Assembly: GCA_001600695.1 (NCBI GenBank)
Contig: BCKQ01000031.1
Span: 1-64,000, forward strand
Length of the DNA stretch: 64,000 nucleotides
Origin: Ascoidea asiatica
Taxonomy: Eukaryota; Ascomycota; Saccharomycetes; Ascoideales; Ascoideaceae
Direction of reading: 5' to 3'
Part shown: piece by piece, positions 37,201-45,611 of the stretch
How positions within the stretch are numbered: the first letter of the stretch is position 1
Layout of the letters: every line of letters starts with the position of its first letter
Notes under the pieces: model-generated
What the model saw: the letters and a program-made list of their open reading frames with translations, nothing else
The model's database searches: none
Told to the model about the DNA's origin: nothing
Made by a program: the position numbers and the translations under genes

Positions 37201-38180
37201 AATGTTTAAATGGAGAAAAATTGAATAGATTAGAATTATTTAAAATTTTTAATATTATGTTTCCAGCAAAATTTTCATCAATTTCTCAATCACATTATTT
37301 CTTAGGAGTTAAAAATTATATGCCATCAACATCACCATTAAGAAGATTTGGAGATTTAATATCACATTGGCAACTTCATTCATTTTTTTTAGGTAATTAT
37401 AATAAATTACCATTTAATGAAGAAAATATAAATTCAATATCATTACATATTCAACAAAGAAATAAAATAATTAAATATAATAGTAATAAGAGTATAAATT
37501 ATTGGATTATAACATATTTAATTAAAGAAATTAAAAATGAGAAAATTTTAAATAAATTTGAAAGTATAATTTGTAAATTAGGTATAAATTCTAATTATAN
37601 TGAATTTANTATAAGTTGTTTAATTGAAAAATATAATATTTATGGAATTTTAAAATTTAAAGATTTAAATTCAAATAAATTTATACCAAAATTAGGTGAT
37701 AAAATTATTGTTGAAATTTCAGATATTGATATTGTTGAAGGTTCAATATTATTAAAACCATATGATAAGATGATGAATGAAAATGAAATTGGTGATGATA
37801 AATTAACTAAAAAAGAAGAAAATAAAGAAAAAATAAAGAAGGTAATTATTGGTAATGATAAAGATTTAATAGAAAGTGAAGTTGGAATTGAAGATGAAAT
37901 AAAAATTGAAATAATATCAGCTCAGAATATTTCAAGTAAAGAAGAATCAATGAATGGAAATGAGAATATCAAAGAAGATAAAGATGAAGATAAAGGTAAT
38001 GATAAAGAAGAAGATGAAATAAGTTTGGAAGAAAATGATGAAATGAAATCAGAAGATAATAAATTTGTTAAAAAAGTTGTTAAAAGTTTAAATAAATATG
38101 ATTATGCAGGAATGAGAATTGCAAAGACAGTTGAGAGTATTCCAAAGACTAAAATAGGTACAAGAATTATAAAATTTTAA
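34215..38180 (+). CDS. DSS1: Mitochondrial 3'-5' exoribonuclease Dss1 (RNase II family)
   Basis: This 1321-residue protein is the RNase subunit of the mitochondrial degradosome, paired with the helicase Suv3. The N terminus (Met-Phe-Arg-Ala-Ile-Asn-Cys-Ser-Ser-Leu-Arg-Arg-Lys) looks like a presequence; the second Met at 34227 is an alternative start. The RNB catalytic domain has Glu-Asp-Ala-Asn-Glu-Ile-Asp-Asp-Gly-Ile (Asp 719/720). It is followed by His-Ile-Ala-Asp-Pro-Gly-Ser, Tyr-Leu-Pro-Glu-Leu-Val-Ser-Pro-Met-Leu-Pro and Ser-Pro-Leu-Arg-Arg-Phe-Gly-Asp. It is much longer than the S. cerevisiae protein (969 residues): an acidic Glu run interrupts the RNB region near 36900, and about 120 charged residues extend the C terminus. 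MRPL33 follows, as in S. cerevisiae, where the two genes are also adjacent. Confidence 0.88.
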   Translation: MFFAMFRAINCSSLRRKPLNSKLFYRLFQNDSPIIDFNSMNNDNKKNYNKNNYRSFKKPKKAFKSATLKRVFVPLTKEEKVKLKQDSKEIDNVIQQLHPDLIFKNLIEILKESKFQKNLRYNKPNYLFKQNLINNLNLNNLKNKNLYTINDLELYENLINNHSNDQNISDLININKSFNYNDLLDNLNIGDAVMLSNLLNKPYLAVIAELPSDINDPVYTFITHTGTIIYGNKFRIKARIPKLIPKSWLKFSIIKEFKEVNEIKIPNPIGISKKNSLNSILDDNDFMSNKNSIIFNNNEDSFMIPDSSRFLIRLALVDLNKKSWELIDEIQLKLEIIHRILKSSFGITTIDIISLVKLIKNINFDDFKIQISKYNKNNKSIKKNLNEFXPDESSVKIYEDFSKKFSEILNQSIKFGDFQFGKSFGSINSNEKIDSTIFFATILALKNQPRLWGSIDNNPIEIKILSSQNFDNLIKLIKKSPIIKLKFIKHISILLNSIYYKPKNGEEFFLKDLKKLEKFKKFDSLELENKKLKFLNDIKLNIDIQNNLILTPYSILSTLSNKEDLNLKKSLNKSFLKLQSIVNIVNKSGIPPYFNDILELIKQYSSGNIFDPEAETLVVSILRSLKLFNNLDISRTSAFNLLVLLGYSIPSFENPILWSNELLLPNKNISYKSDIEEEYYKNLTIKEFENYKDPIKKKRKNFNNLPVYCIDNEDANEIDDGISIERISKENWLIHIHIADPGSYFSPNSIIGKISYERSSTIYLPELVSPMLPKIISEIAGLGKNNQITRCMTYTIPYYPNLKELNKKIDIKNSYIQGGLIKNFPKVTYNSVDKILDNKQEDMDNDNNEYSRDLKDLYEIAKDLRKLRIENGGIIFNIENSKVKVNKTENENENNEEEEEEEEEEEEEFLKLDKKLLKSEGISSKGIYSDELFQISFENSIETKSIILVSEIMILANTIAGNFFKMNKIPGIYRNLLPIKYSGDLIKNELNKFKXKCLNGEKLNRLELFKIFNIMFPAKFSSISQSHYFLGVKNYMPSTSPLRRFGDLISHWQLHSFFLGNYNKLPFNEENINSISLHIQQRNKIIKYNSNKSINYWIITYLIKEIKNEKILNKFESIICKLGINSNYXEFXISCLIEKYNIYGILKFKDLNSNKFIPKLGDKIIVEISDIDIVEGSILLKPYDKMMNENEIGDDKLTKKEENKEKIKKVIIGNDKDLIESEVGIEDEIKIEIISAQNISSKEESMNGNENIKEDKDEDKGNDKEEDEISLEENDEMKSEDNKFVKKVVKSLNKYDYAGMRIAKTVESIPKTKIGTRIIKF

Positions 38181-38537
38181 AGAGATATGATTCTTTNTTT
38201 GTTTAAATTTGTAATATAAATAATTTGTAAATAACAACAATAACAATTGAAATAAATATTTTAATAATAACCAAAGAAGGAAGAAGGAAGAAGGAAGAAG
38301 AAGAAGGAAAAGGGTTGAAATTCAGATATAATAAGACACGTGACTGTTTGCCGTAGTTAAAAATTGGAGTGAAAACAAAAAAAAGTATTTTCAATTGCAA
38401 CGAAGAAGAAAAAAGAGATAATAAATAATAGACTAGATAGAAGACTAGGTAATATATAATAGATAGAAGACTAGTTAATATATAATAGATAGAAGACTAG
38501 TTAAGAGACTAGAGAGTAGGAAGAAGAGAAGAGAATA
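38181..38537. promoter_or_regulatory. DSS1-MRPL33 intergenic region
   Basis: The spacer contains GAAGGAA repeats, an E-box CACGTGACTGT (38337-38347), and then three imperfect copies of a GACTAG-AGAAGACTAG-ATATAATAGAT unit (about 38428-38510) running up to the start codon. No other gene is seen. Confidence 0.55.
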
Positions 38538-38798
38538 TTGCAGATGATGATGTTTTATAGAGTGGTACAGACAAGATCCACCATTGGTCTTCCCAAGAAA
38601 TACAAGTACTTGCTACGAGCCATAGGATTAAACAAAAAGGGAAATGTAGCATACCAGAAGGTATCTCCAGTATCTGCTGGAATGATTGCAGCTGTCAAGG
38701 AACTAGTTACTATAAATCTAGTGAAGAATTCAAAGACCAAGCAACAAGAAAGAGAATCAAGAAAATCTGATCCTGGGTTTGTTGTATTGCAGAAATAA
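38538..38798 (+). CDS. MRPL33: Mitochondrial ribosomal protein uL30m
   Basis: This is an 86-residue uL30-family protein of the mitochondrial large ribosomal subunit. Recognisable parts are Phe-Tyr-Arg-Val-Val-Gln-Thr-Arg-Ser-Thr-Ile-Gly-Leu-Pro, then Leu-Arg-Ala-Ile-Gly-Leu-Asn-Lys-Lys-Gly, Gln-Lys-Val-Ser-Pro-Val-Ser-Ala-Gly-Met, Val-Lys-Glu-Leu-Val and the C-terminal Arg-Lys-Ser-Asp-Pro-Gly-Phe-Val-Val. Its length agrees with the yeast protein. Four in-frame Met codons occur at the start (residues 1, 3, 4, 5); the alignment favours one of the last, so 38547 or 38550 may be the real start. Codon use is clearly less A/T-biased than in every neighbouring gene. Confidence 0.88.
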   Translation: MQMMMFYRVVQTRSTIGLPKKYKYLLRAIGLNKKGNVAYQKVSPVSAGMIAAVKELVTINLVKNSKTKQQERESRKSDPGFVVLQK

Positions 38799-39253
38799 GT
38801 TATTATTATTATTAGGTGATTATTAGTATAGATACTATTTGTAAATATGAAATGAATTTGAAATGAATTTGAAGTGAATTTGAAATAATGGTGTTGGTGT
38901 TTTATTATTATTATTATGTAAATACAGTATATATAAATTTCAAAATTAATACTAATAATAATGAATTAATAAAGTTTTTAGAAACGTTAAACAAAAATTG
39001 AATATAAAGAATTGAATGAAATAAAGAAATAAAAAAGTTAAGAAATTTAATAGANTTTAAAAATCAAATGGGTATATTATAAAANCAGTGAATTAAATAT
39101 TATATTTTATATATCTTACAAAAATGATATAATACTTTGACTTATAAATATTGTCTATATTATGAAAAATAAAAAAAANTAAAAAAAAATAAAAAAAATT
39201 AAAAAAAAAGAGTGTATAAGTGAGTGAGTGAGTTAAGAGATATAAAATGTTTA
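38799..39253. other. Convergent spacer, MRPL33/unknown gene
   Basis: This A/T-rich spacer between two 3' ends has GAATTTGAA direct repeats (38850-38885) and an AAAAAANT-type A-rich stretch (39165-39215). No gene or promoter-type island is seen. Confidence 0.5.
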
Positions 39254-39425
39254 TTACCAGTCTGATTTTTGATTATTATTATCATTATTTTTCCAAAGTG
39301 ATGAATTTTTTGAATTTTTTGATTGTTTTAAATTAGAAGAAATATTTAAATTTAAATTTAAATTATTTTCTGAACTTAAATCTCCTAAAATATTTCTTTG
39401 ATTTATACCATTACTGTTATTAGTG

Positions 39426-39463
<38 letters not shown>

Positions 39464-40018
39464 TGTTGTATTTGAATTTATTAGTGATAATGAATTATTA
39501 CTATTATTTAAACTTAAAAATGAAGAATCATCAATATCACTATAATTAATCATTGATAAATCAACCATTCTAAGTACAGATTTTGCAGTTATTGTATTTT
39601 TATTTGAATTTTTATTTGAGTTCTTAATTGAATTTTTATTTGAATTTTTATTTAATTTATTATTTGATTTTGTAATTGATTTTGTAATTGATTTGGTAAT
39701 TTTATTTAATTTTAAATTATTTTTTTTAATTAAATTTGAAGAAATTGAAGTTATTGAAGATTGTGAAGATATTGAAGTTAACAGTGTATTCATACTTTCA
39801 TTTGATTCTGTATTAGAATCTTGATTAGAATCTGTATTAGAATCTTGATTAGAATCTTGATTAGAATCTTGATTTGAATCAAATTCAGAAGATAATGAAG
39901 TTGAATTTAATGATGAATTTCTTAAATTATTATTTAATTTTAATAATGGTTTTGTAAATTTAAAATCATTAAACTTATTATGATTTTTATTAATTAAATT
40001 ATCAATTGGATCAATTAA

Positions 40019-40058
<40 letters not shown>

Positions 40059-40694
40059 GTGATATTAGTGGTGATGGTATTAATTGGATTTAATAATTTA
40101 TATACATTTCTTTTATTAATATTTGAATTTGAATTTGAATTTGNNNNNNNNNNNNNNNNNNNNNNNNNNNNNNNNNNNNNNNNNNNNNNNNNNNNNNNNN
40201 NNNNNNNNNNNNNNNNNNNNNNNNNNNNNNNNNNNNNNNNNNNTTCTAAGTACAGATTTTGCAGTTATTGTATTTTTATTTGAATTTTTATTTGAGTTCT
40301 TAATTGAATTTTTATTTGAATTTTTATTTAATTTATTATTTGATTTTGTAATTGATTTTGTAATTGATTTGGTAATTTTATTTAATTTTAAATTATTTTT
40401 TTTAATTAAATTTGAAGAAATTGAAGTTATTGAAGATTGTGAAGATATTGAAGTTAACAGTGTATTCATACTTTCATTTGATTCTGTATTAGAATCTTGA
40501 TTAGAATCTGTATTAGAATCTTGATTAGAATCTTGATTAGAATCTTGATTTGAATCAAATTCAGAAGATAATGAAGTTGAATTTAATGATGAATTTCTTA
40601 AATTATTATTTAATTTTAATAATGGTTTTGTAAATTTAAAATCATTAAACTTATTATGATTTTTATTAATTAAATTATCAATTGGATCAATTAA

Positions 40695-40734
<40 letters not shown>

Positions 40735-41109
40735 GTGATATTAGTGGTGATGGTATTAATTGGATTTAATAATTTATATACATTTCTTTTATTAATATTT
40801 GAATTTGAATTTGAATTTGAATTTGAATTTGAATTTGTATTAATAAATGGATTAAATAATTGATTTTTTGATAATAATTGTTGATTAAATAAATTTTTTG
40901 AAATTGGTGGTGAATTAATTGAATTCATTTCCATATCCATATTAACAACATCATTATTTTGATTATTGTTATTGNTATTGATATTGATATTGATATCATT
41001 AATGTAATTTAAATCATTGAAATTTAAATTATAAATATTTGAATCATTTATATTATTAATAATTTTTGGTATAATTTTAGATATAATTTGTTGTTTTTTA
41101 GGAGATTGA

Positions 41110-41153
<44 letters not shown>

Positions 41154-41366
41154 TGAATCAAAGTTTGTTTTTATTGGAGATAATGAATTTCTTCTTTGAT
41201 TATTGTAATTATTATTATTATAATTATTATTATGGTTGTTATTATGATTATGAGAATTGAAAGTATTATGAGATGGAGAAAGATTAATATTTGTATTTAC
41301 ACTTAATGATTTTGATTTTACATGATGAGAATAAAATGAATTATTATTCATTGATTTATTATTCAT
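39254..41366 (-). CDS. Low-complexity Asn/Ser-rich protein, split by assembly duplication
   Basis: I do not recognise this protein. Reading from 41366 the frame runs to the 100-N gap at 40243; the sequence left of the gap repeats 40244-40819 out of phase. Joining 41366-40244 directly to 39567-39254 removes the repeat and gives 1437 bases, an uninterrupted frame of 478 residues plus stop. Visible features are poly-Asn runs, an Asp-Ser-Asn-Gln repeat, a Lys/Ser/Asn repeat segment and a less repetitive stretch, Ala-Lys-Ser-Val-Leu-Arg-Met-Val-Asp-Leu-Ser-Met. An Arg-Asn-Ile-Leu-Gly-Asp-Leu motif is near the end. No transmembrane segment or known domain is apparent. It is possibly a disordered regulatory protein. 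Confidence 0.6.
39568..40143. repeat. Duplicated block in unknown gene, left copy
   Basis: These 576 bases are identical to 40244-40819 (offset 676). The copies are separated only by a run of 100 N. The offset is not a multiple of three, so taken literally the duplication would break the gene. Confidence 0.95.
40144..40243. other. Assembly gap (100 N)
   Basis: A run of exactly 100 N, a conventional placeholder for a gap of unknown size, lies between two identical flanks. Confidence 0.97.
40244..40819. repeat. Duplicated block in unknown gene, right copy
   Basis: This is the exact repeat of 39568-40143. Its right end lies in a GAATTT repeat, which may be where assembly broke. Confidence 0.95.
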
Positions 41367-41420
41367 TTTAAATTTAAAGATGTTTCAGGTTTTCAAGTTT
41401 TCAGGTTTCCAGGTTTCTAG

Positions 41421-41462
41421 ATATGATATGATATGATATGATATGATATGATATGATATGAT
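41421..41462 (+). repeat. Pentanucleotide microsatellite (ATATG)n
   Basis: Eight perfect ATATG units lie just upstream of the low-complexity gene on the minus strand. Confidence 0.9.
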
Positions 41463-41804
41463 ATAATAAGATAAGATATGATATAAGATTAGTGGTATTA
41501 AAGATTGAATAGTGATTTAAGAATAGTAAGTAATTGGTATTATAGAAAACTTGTGATATATAAAAAGAACGATTGAAGTAATATATATATATATATATAT
41601 ATATATCTAAGGATGGTCTATTGATGATAAGAATAGTTGATAAAAGATATTCTTGAGTGCTCTATTCTTTTCTCTATTCTTTTTCCTTTATTTATTCAAT
41701 TATTTATTCAATTATTTATTTATTTATTTATTTATTTACAATTTATTCGATCGAAAGTACAAAAGTGCCTAATCGGGTAAAAGGTAAACAACTCAAAAAC
41801 ACAA

Positions 41805-41819
41805 ACCAAAACACCGGAT
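41805..41819 (+). promoter_or_regulatory. ACCA-N6-CGGAT element, copy g
   Basis: This is an exact match extended to CGGATCC. It lies in the GC-richer island between the unknown gene and the transferrin-receptor-like gene, 31 bp after a Reb1-type site. Confidence 0.5.
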
Positions 41820-41955
41820 CCAATGTGCTACCTNCATANACTANCATGCACCTACATTTAAATGCAGATNTNTGATTACATAATAAACACGCTGTTATTA
41901 CATAATCATATCAAGAGACCGGTTCCTTGGTACTTCTTCCTGATCCTGTAGAGAG

Positions 41956-41970
41956 ACCAGATTTCTGGAT
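41956..41970 (+). promoter_or_regulatory. ACCA-N6-TGGAT element, copy h
   Basis: This is an exact match in a GAGACCA-N6-TGGATCC context (41953-41972), in the same island as copy g. Confidence 0.55.
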
Positions 41971-42635
41971 CCGCTGTCTCCTTTTATTTCTGTTCTCGTC
42001 TCAGCACTCTTCAATCAATCAATCAATCATTTGTTTGTTTGTTTGTTTGTTTGNTTGTTTATATTCATTTACAAAAAGTACCTTTATTTATTGTATTTAT
42101 TACTTTTATTCTATTTTATATTCTTTCATTAAATCATTTATCAAATATTTATTACCAAATCATTAATAAATCGTATAATTTATAAATCAAAAGTTCCTTT
42201 TTAAACAATCACAAACATATTAACTTAACGAGAAAGAACGAGAAATAAATAAATCATATTCATATTCATAATCATATTCATAATCATATTCATAATCATA
42301 TTCATAATCATATTCATAATCATAAATGAATAATCTCAATTATATCTCTTGTAATTAATAAATCTATTTTAAATATTTTAAAAACGAGTCTAAATATTTC
42401 AATTTATGATCGACTAATAATATCTTAATGAAAAAGAGTATTTGAAATTAAAAGGAATTAATATAATCTTTTGAATATATTATACTATATATTCATAATA
42501 TATTAAAGATATATTCATGAAATATAAATAAAATATTAATAAAATATCAATAAAATAAGATAAATAAGATAAATAAGATAAATAAGATAAAAGATAATAT
42601 AATATATTATAAAATATTGTAATAAAATACTCATA

Positions 42636-45254
42636 ATGAGTCCTATAAATATAAATAAACAAACAGAAACTTCTCCATTACTTTCATCATCTTTAAATAA
42701 TATAAATAATTCTTCAAATTTATCAAATACAAGTAATGATTCAATCTCAAATATTTCAAATATTTCAAATATTTCAAATATTTCAAATATTTCAAATAAA
42801 TCACAAATTTTAAATAAAAAATATAAAAATTTACATTTAAGATCAACAATAATTAAAGAAATTTCATTTAAAAAAAAAAAAACATTAATAAGATTTATTT
42901 CATTTATAATTTGGGGTTCTGTATTTACTTTTTTATTTAATCTTTTATTTTTACCAAGAACTTCATTATCAAGAGATTTAAAAAGATTACATTTTGATAC
43001 TTTAACTAAAAATGATTTAAAAAGAATTTATCTTAATGGTATCTCTGATAATGATTCAATAAATTATAATAATTTTATTCAAAATTATAATTCATTTAAT
43101 AATTTAAATTCAATTCAAAATTCAAGTTATCAATCTGCAAAATTTACTTATAATAATTTTAAAAATTTTGGTTTTAATGAAATTAATTTAAATTTAAAAA
43201 ATTATAATTTTAATTTAAATATTCCAATTCAAATTAATTTAATTTTAAAAGATANAAAAAATAATAAAATTTTATATAATTCANTTTTAAAAGAAGAAAA
43301 TATTTCTTCTTCTTTTGATCCTTCAATTTCATTAGCTTTAAATAATAATAAAAATTTACCTTTTAATTTATTTTCAAAAAATGGTAATATAACTTCATCA
43401 TTTTCATATGTTAATTATGCTTCAATTAATGATTTTAATTCAATTAATAATAATTCAAATATTAATATAAATAATACAATTTGTATAATTAGAAATGGTA
43501 AATTATTATCATCTTTAAAAATTAAAAATGCTGAAAAAAATGGTTGTATTGGTGTAATATTTTATAATGATCCTTATGATGATGGTTTATTTACTTTAAA
43601 AAATAATTTTAAAAATTATCCAAATGGTCCTTCAAGAAATCCAACTTCAATTCAAAAAAATTCTTTAAATTTCTTAAATCAATGTCCTGGTGATCCATTT
43701 AGATTTTATAATAATCAAGAATTATTATTATCAAAAATTCCTTCAATTTCTATAAGTTATTTAGATCTTTTACCAATTTTAAAATATTTAAATGGTAAAA
43801 ATTCAAATTTTAATAATTGGAATGGTGATTTATTTAAAAATTTTGATTATTCTGTTGGTCCAAGTGATAATAATATAAAATTAAATTTAATTAATTTACA
43901 AAATTATAAAAATCAAAAAATTTATAATGTTATTGCAAAAATTCCTGGAATTTTACCTGGTGAAGATATAATTATTGGTAATAATAGAGATTCAATAAAT
44001 TCAAATGGTAATTTAGGTGGTTCAATAATTTTTTTAGAAATTGCAAAAAATTTTGGTAATTTAATTAAATTAGGTTGGAAACCATTAAGATCAATAATTT
44101 TTATTTCTTGGGATTTAAATAATTATGGTTTATTATCTTCAACAAATTTTGGTGAATTAAATTCAAATTTTTTAAAAAAAAATTGTTTAACATATATTAA
44201 TATTGATAATAATATTATTAATGGAAAAAATTTTAAAATTAATTCAAATCCTTTATTTCATAATTTAATTAAAAAAATTTCAAAATTAATAACTTTTAAT
44301 TCAAAAAAAAATAATTCATTATATGATTATTGGTTAAAACAAGATAAGAATATTAAAATTGATATTGGATCATCAGATGGTGATTATTCTGTTTTTCAAA
44401 ATCATTTAACAATTCCAATTATTGATATAAAATTTTCAAATAATAATTTAAAAGATCCTGTTTATCATAAAGGTTCAATATTTAATTCAATTTATTGGGT
44501 TAAAAATCAAATAACTAATAATAATAATAATAATAATAATAATTTCTTTTATCATAAAATTTTAAGTAAATTTATTGGATTATTAGTTTTAACATTAGAT
44601 GAAAATGAAGTAATTTCAATGAAATCAAATGATTATTCTAAATTTATTTTTGAAAATTTTAAAATTTTAGAAAATTCAATTGAAAAATCTTGGTTTAATA
44701 AAAAATTAAATAAAGAAAAATTAAATGAAATTATTAAAAAAGATTTAAATTTAAAAACAATTATAAATCAATTTGAAAAATATAATAAAATTAATAATTT
44801 AAATAATAAAAATAATGAAAATATTGAAGAAAATATTGAAGAAAATATTGAATTTAAAGATTTAATAAAATTTAGTTATAATATTTTTGAAATTTTTTTA
44901 AATCAAACAGAAATTTTTGATAATTATACAAATTTTTTACAACAAGAAATTATTAAAGATTATCCATGGTTTAAAGCATATAAAAAAATAAAATTGGCAG
45001 TTCAAATAAAAGTTGCAAATTTTAAAATGGTTCATATTGATAGAAAATTTTTTAATATTAATGGAATTAATAATAGAAATTGGTTTAAACATTTAATATT
45101 TGCACCAAATAAAAATAATGGAATTTCANTTGATATTTTACCAGGTTTAAAAGAAAGTATTATTGAAAATGAATTTGAAAAAAGTTGTGAATGGATTTTT
45201 ATAATTTTATCAAAAGTTAATATTTTAATAAGAAATTTAGCATANTTTTTATAA
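42636..45254 (+). CDS. Transferrin-receptor-like type II membrane pseudopeptidase (Vps70/Tre1-Tre2 group)
   Basis: This 872-residue protein has a Ser/Asn-rich cytosolic tail of about 85 residues, one membrane span (Ile-Ser-Phe-Ile-Ile-Trp-Gly to Leu-Leu-Phe-Leu-Pro), a protease-associated (PA) domain, an M28-like domain and a C-terminal dimerisation region. In active M28B enzymes the zinc site reads Gly-Asn-His-Arg-Asp and Trp-Asp-Ala-Glu-Glu. Here it reads Gly-Asn-Asn-Arg-Asp and Trp-Asp-Leu-Asn-Asn, so the ligand His and the catalytic Glu pair are missing. That resembles yeast Tre1/Tre2, adaptors for Rsp5-dependent sorting, although I see no clear PPxY motif. Linkage to EFM3 would instead suggest VPS70. 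Repeated TCAAATATT units encode an Asn-Ile-Ser repeat in the tail. Confidence 0.72.
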   Translation: MSPININKQTETSPLLSSSLNNINNSSNLSNTSNDSISNISNISNISNISNISNKSQILNKKYKNLHLRSTIIKEISFKKKKTLIRFISFIIWGSVFTFLFNLLFLPRTSLSRDLKRLHFDTLTKNDLKRIYLNGISDNDSINYNNFIQNYNSFNNLNSIQNSSYQSAKFTYNNFKNFGFNEINLNLKNYNFNLNIPIQINLILKDXKNNKILYNSXLKEENISSSFDPSISLALNNNKNLPFNLFSKNGNITSSFSYVNYASINDFNSINNNSNININNTICIIRNGKLLSSLKIKNAEKNGCIGVIFYNDPYDDGLFTLKNNFKNYPNGPSRNPTSIQKNSLNFLNQCPGDPFRFYNNQELLLSKIPSISISYLDLLPILKYLNGKNSNFNNWNGDLFKNFDYSVGPSDNNIKLNLINLQNYKNQKIYNVIAKIPGILPGEDIIIGNNRDSINSNGNLGGSIIFLEIAKNFGNLIKLGWKPLRSIIFISWDLNNYGLLSSTNFGELNSNFLKKNCLTYINIDNNIINGKNFKINSNPLFHNLIKKISKLITFNSKKNNSLYDYWLKQDKNIKIDIGSSDGDYSVFQNHLTIPIIDIKFSNNNLKDPVYHKGSIFNSIYWVKNQITNNNNNNNNNFFYHKILSKFIGLLVLTLDENEVISMKSNDYSKFIFENFKILENSIEKSWFNKKLNKEKLNEIIKKDLNLKTIINQFEKYNKINNLNNKNNENIEENIEENIEFKDLIKFSYNIFEIFLNQTEIFDNYTNFLQQEIIKDYPWFKAYKKIKLAVQIKVANFKMVHIDRKFFNINGINNRNWFKHLIFAPNKNNGISXDILPGLKESIIENEFEKSCEWIFIILSKVNILIRNLAXFL

Positions 45255-45611
45255 ACATTTCTCTTAATGACTTTTTATATATATATATATATATNAATAG
45301 ATTAAATAGGAAGTTTTTAAATTTAATATAATTTTACGCGTTTATAAGAAAGTTCGTAAGAAAGTTTGTAAGAAAGTTTGTAAGAATGAGATAAAGATAT
45401 TCTTTTATAGAGTAAATAAATAGATAAATATATTATGGGAGATAAAGAGAATGTTAATTATAGTATATTTATCAATCAACTATATATTATTATTTATTTA
45501 TTTATTATTTATTTATTATCTTAACTAATTGAAACATTATTATTATTATTATTATTATTATCTAGATATATATATATATAATAGAAGTAATTAATATAAN
45601 TATTTTCTTAA
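45255..45611. other. Convergent spacer before RPL6
   Basis: This A/T-rich spacer between two 3' ends has TA runs (45277-45296, 45570-45582), three AAGAAAGTTTGT-like repeats (45345-45385) and ATT repeats (45537-45561). No gene is seen. Confidence 0.55.

Larger units (their letters stand above)
41367..42635. promoter_or_regulatory. Divergent spacer, unknown gene/transferrin-receptor-like gene
   Basis: This spacer holds an ATATG-type pentanucleotide microsatellite (41421-41462), an AT dinucleotide run (41581-41606), a Reb1-type CGGGTAA (41774-41780) and a GC-richer island with N bases (41760-42010). Two exact bipartite elements and a weak one (41915-41930) lie in the island. A CATATTCATAAT repeat fills about 42256-42323. 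Further right it is A/T-rich up to the start codon. ORFs at 41657-42166 are not credible. Confidence 0.5.

Noticed and set aside
38572-38586. Near-match of the bipartite element inside MRPL33
   Set aside because: The gap is four bases instead of six and the sequence is fixed by conserved codons (Arg-Ser-Thr-Ile-Gly-Leu).
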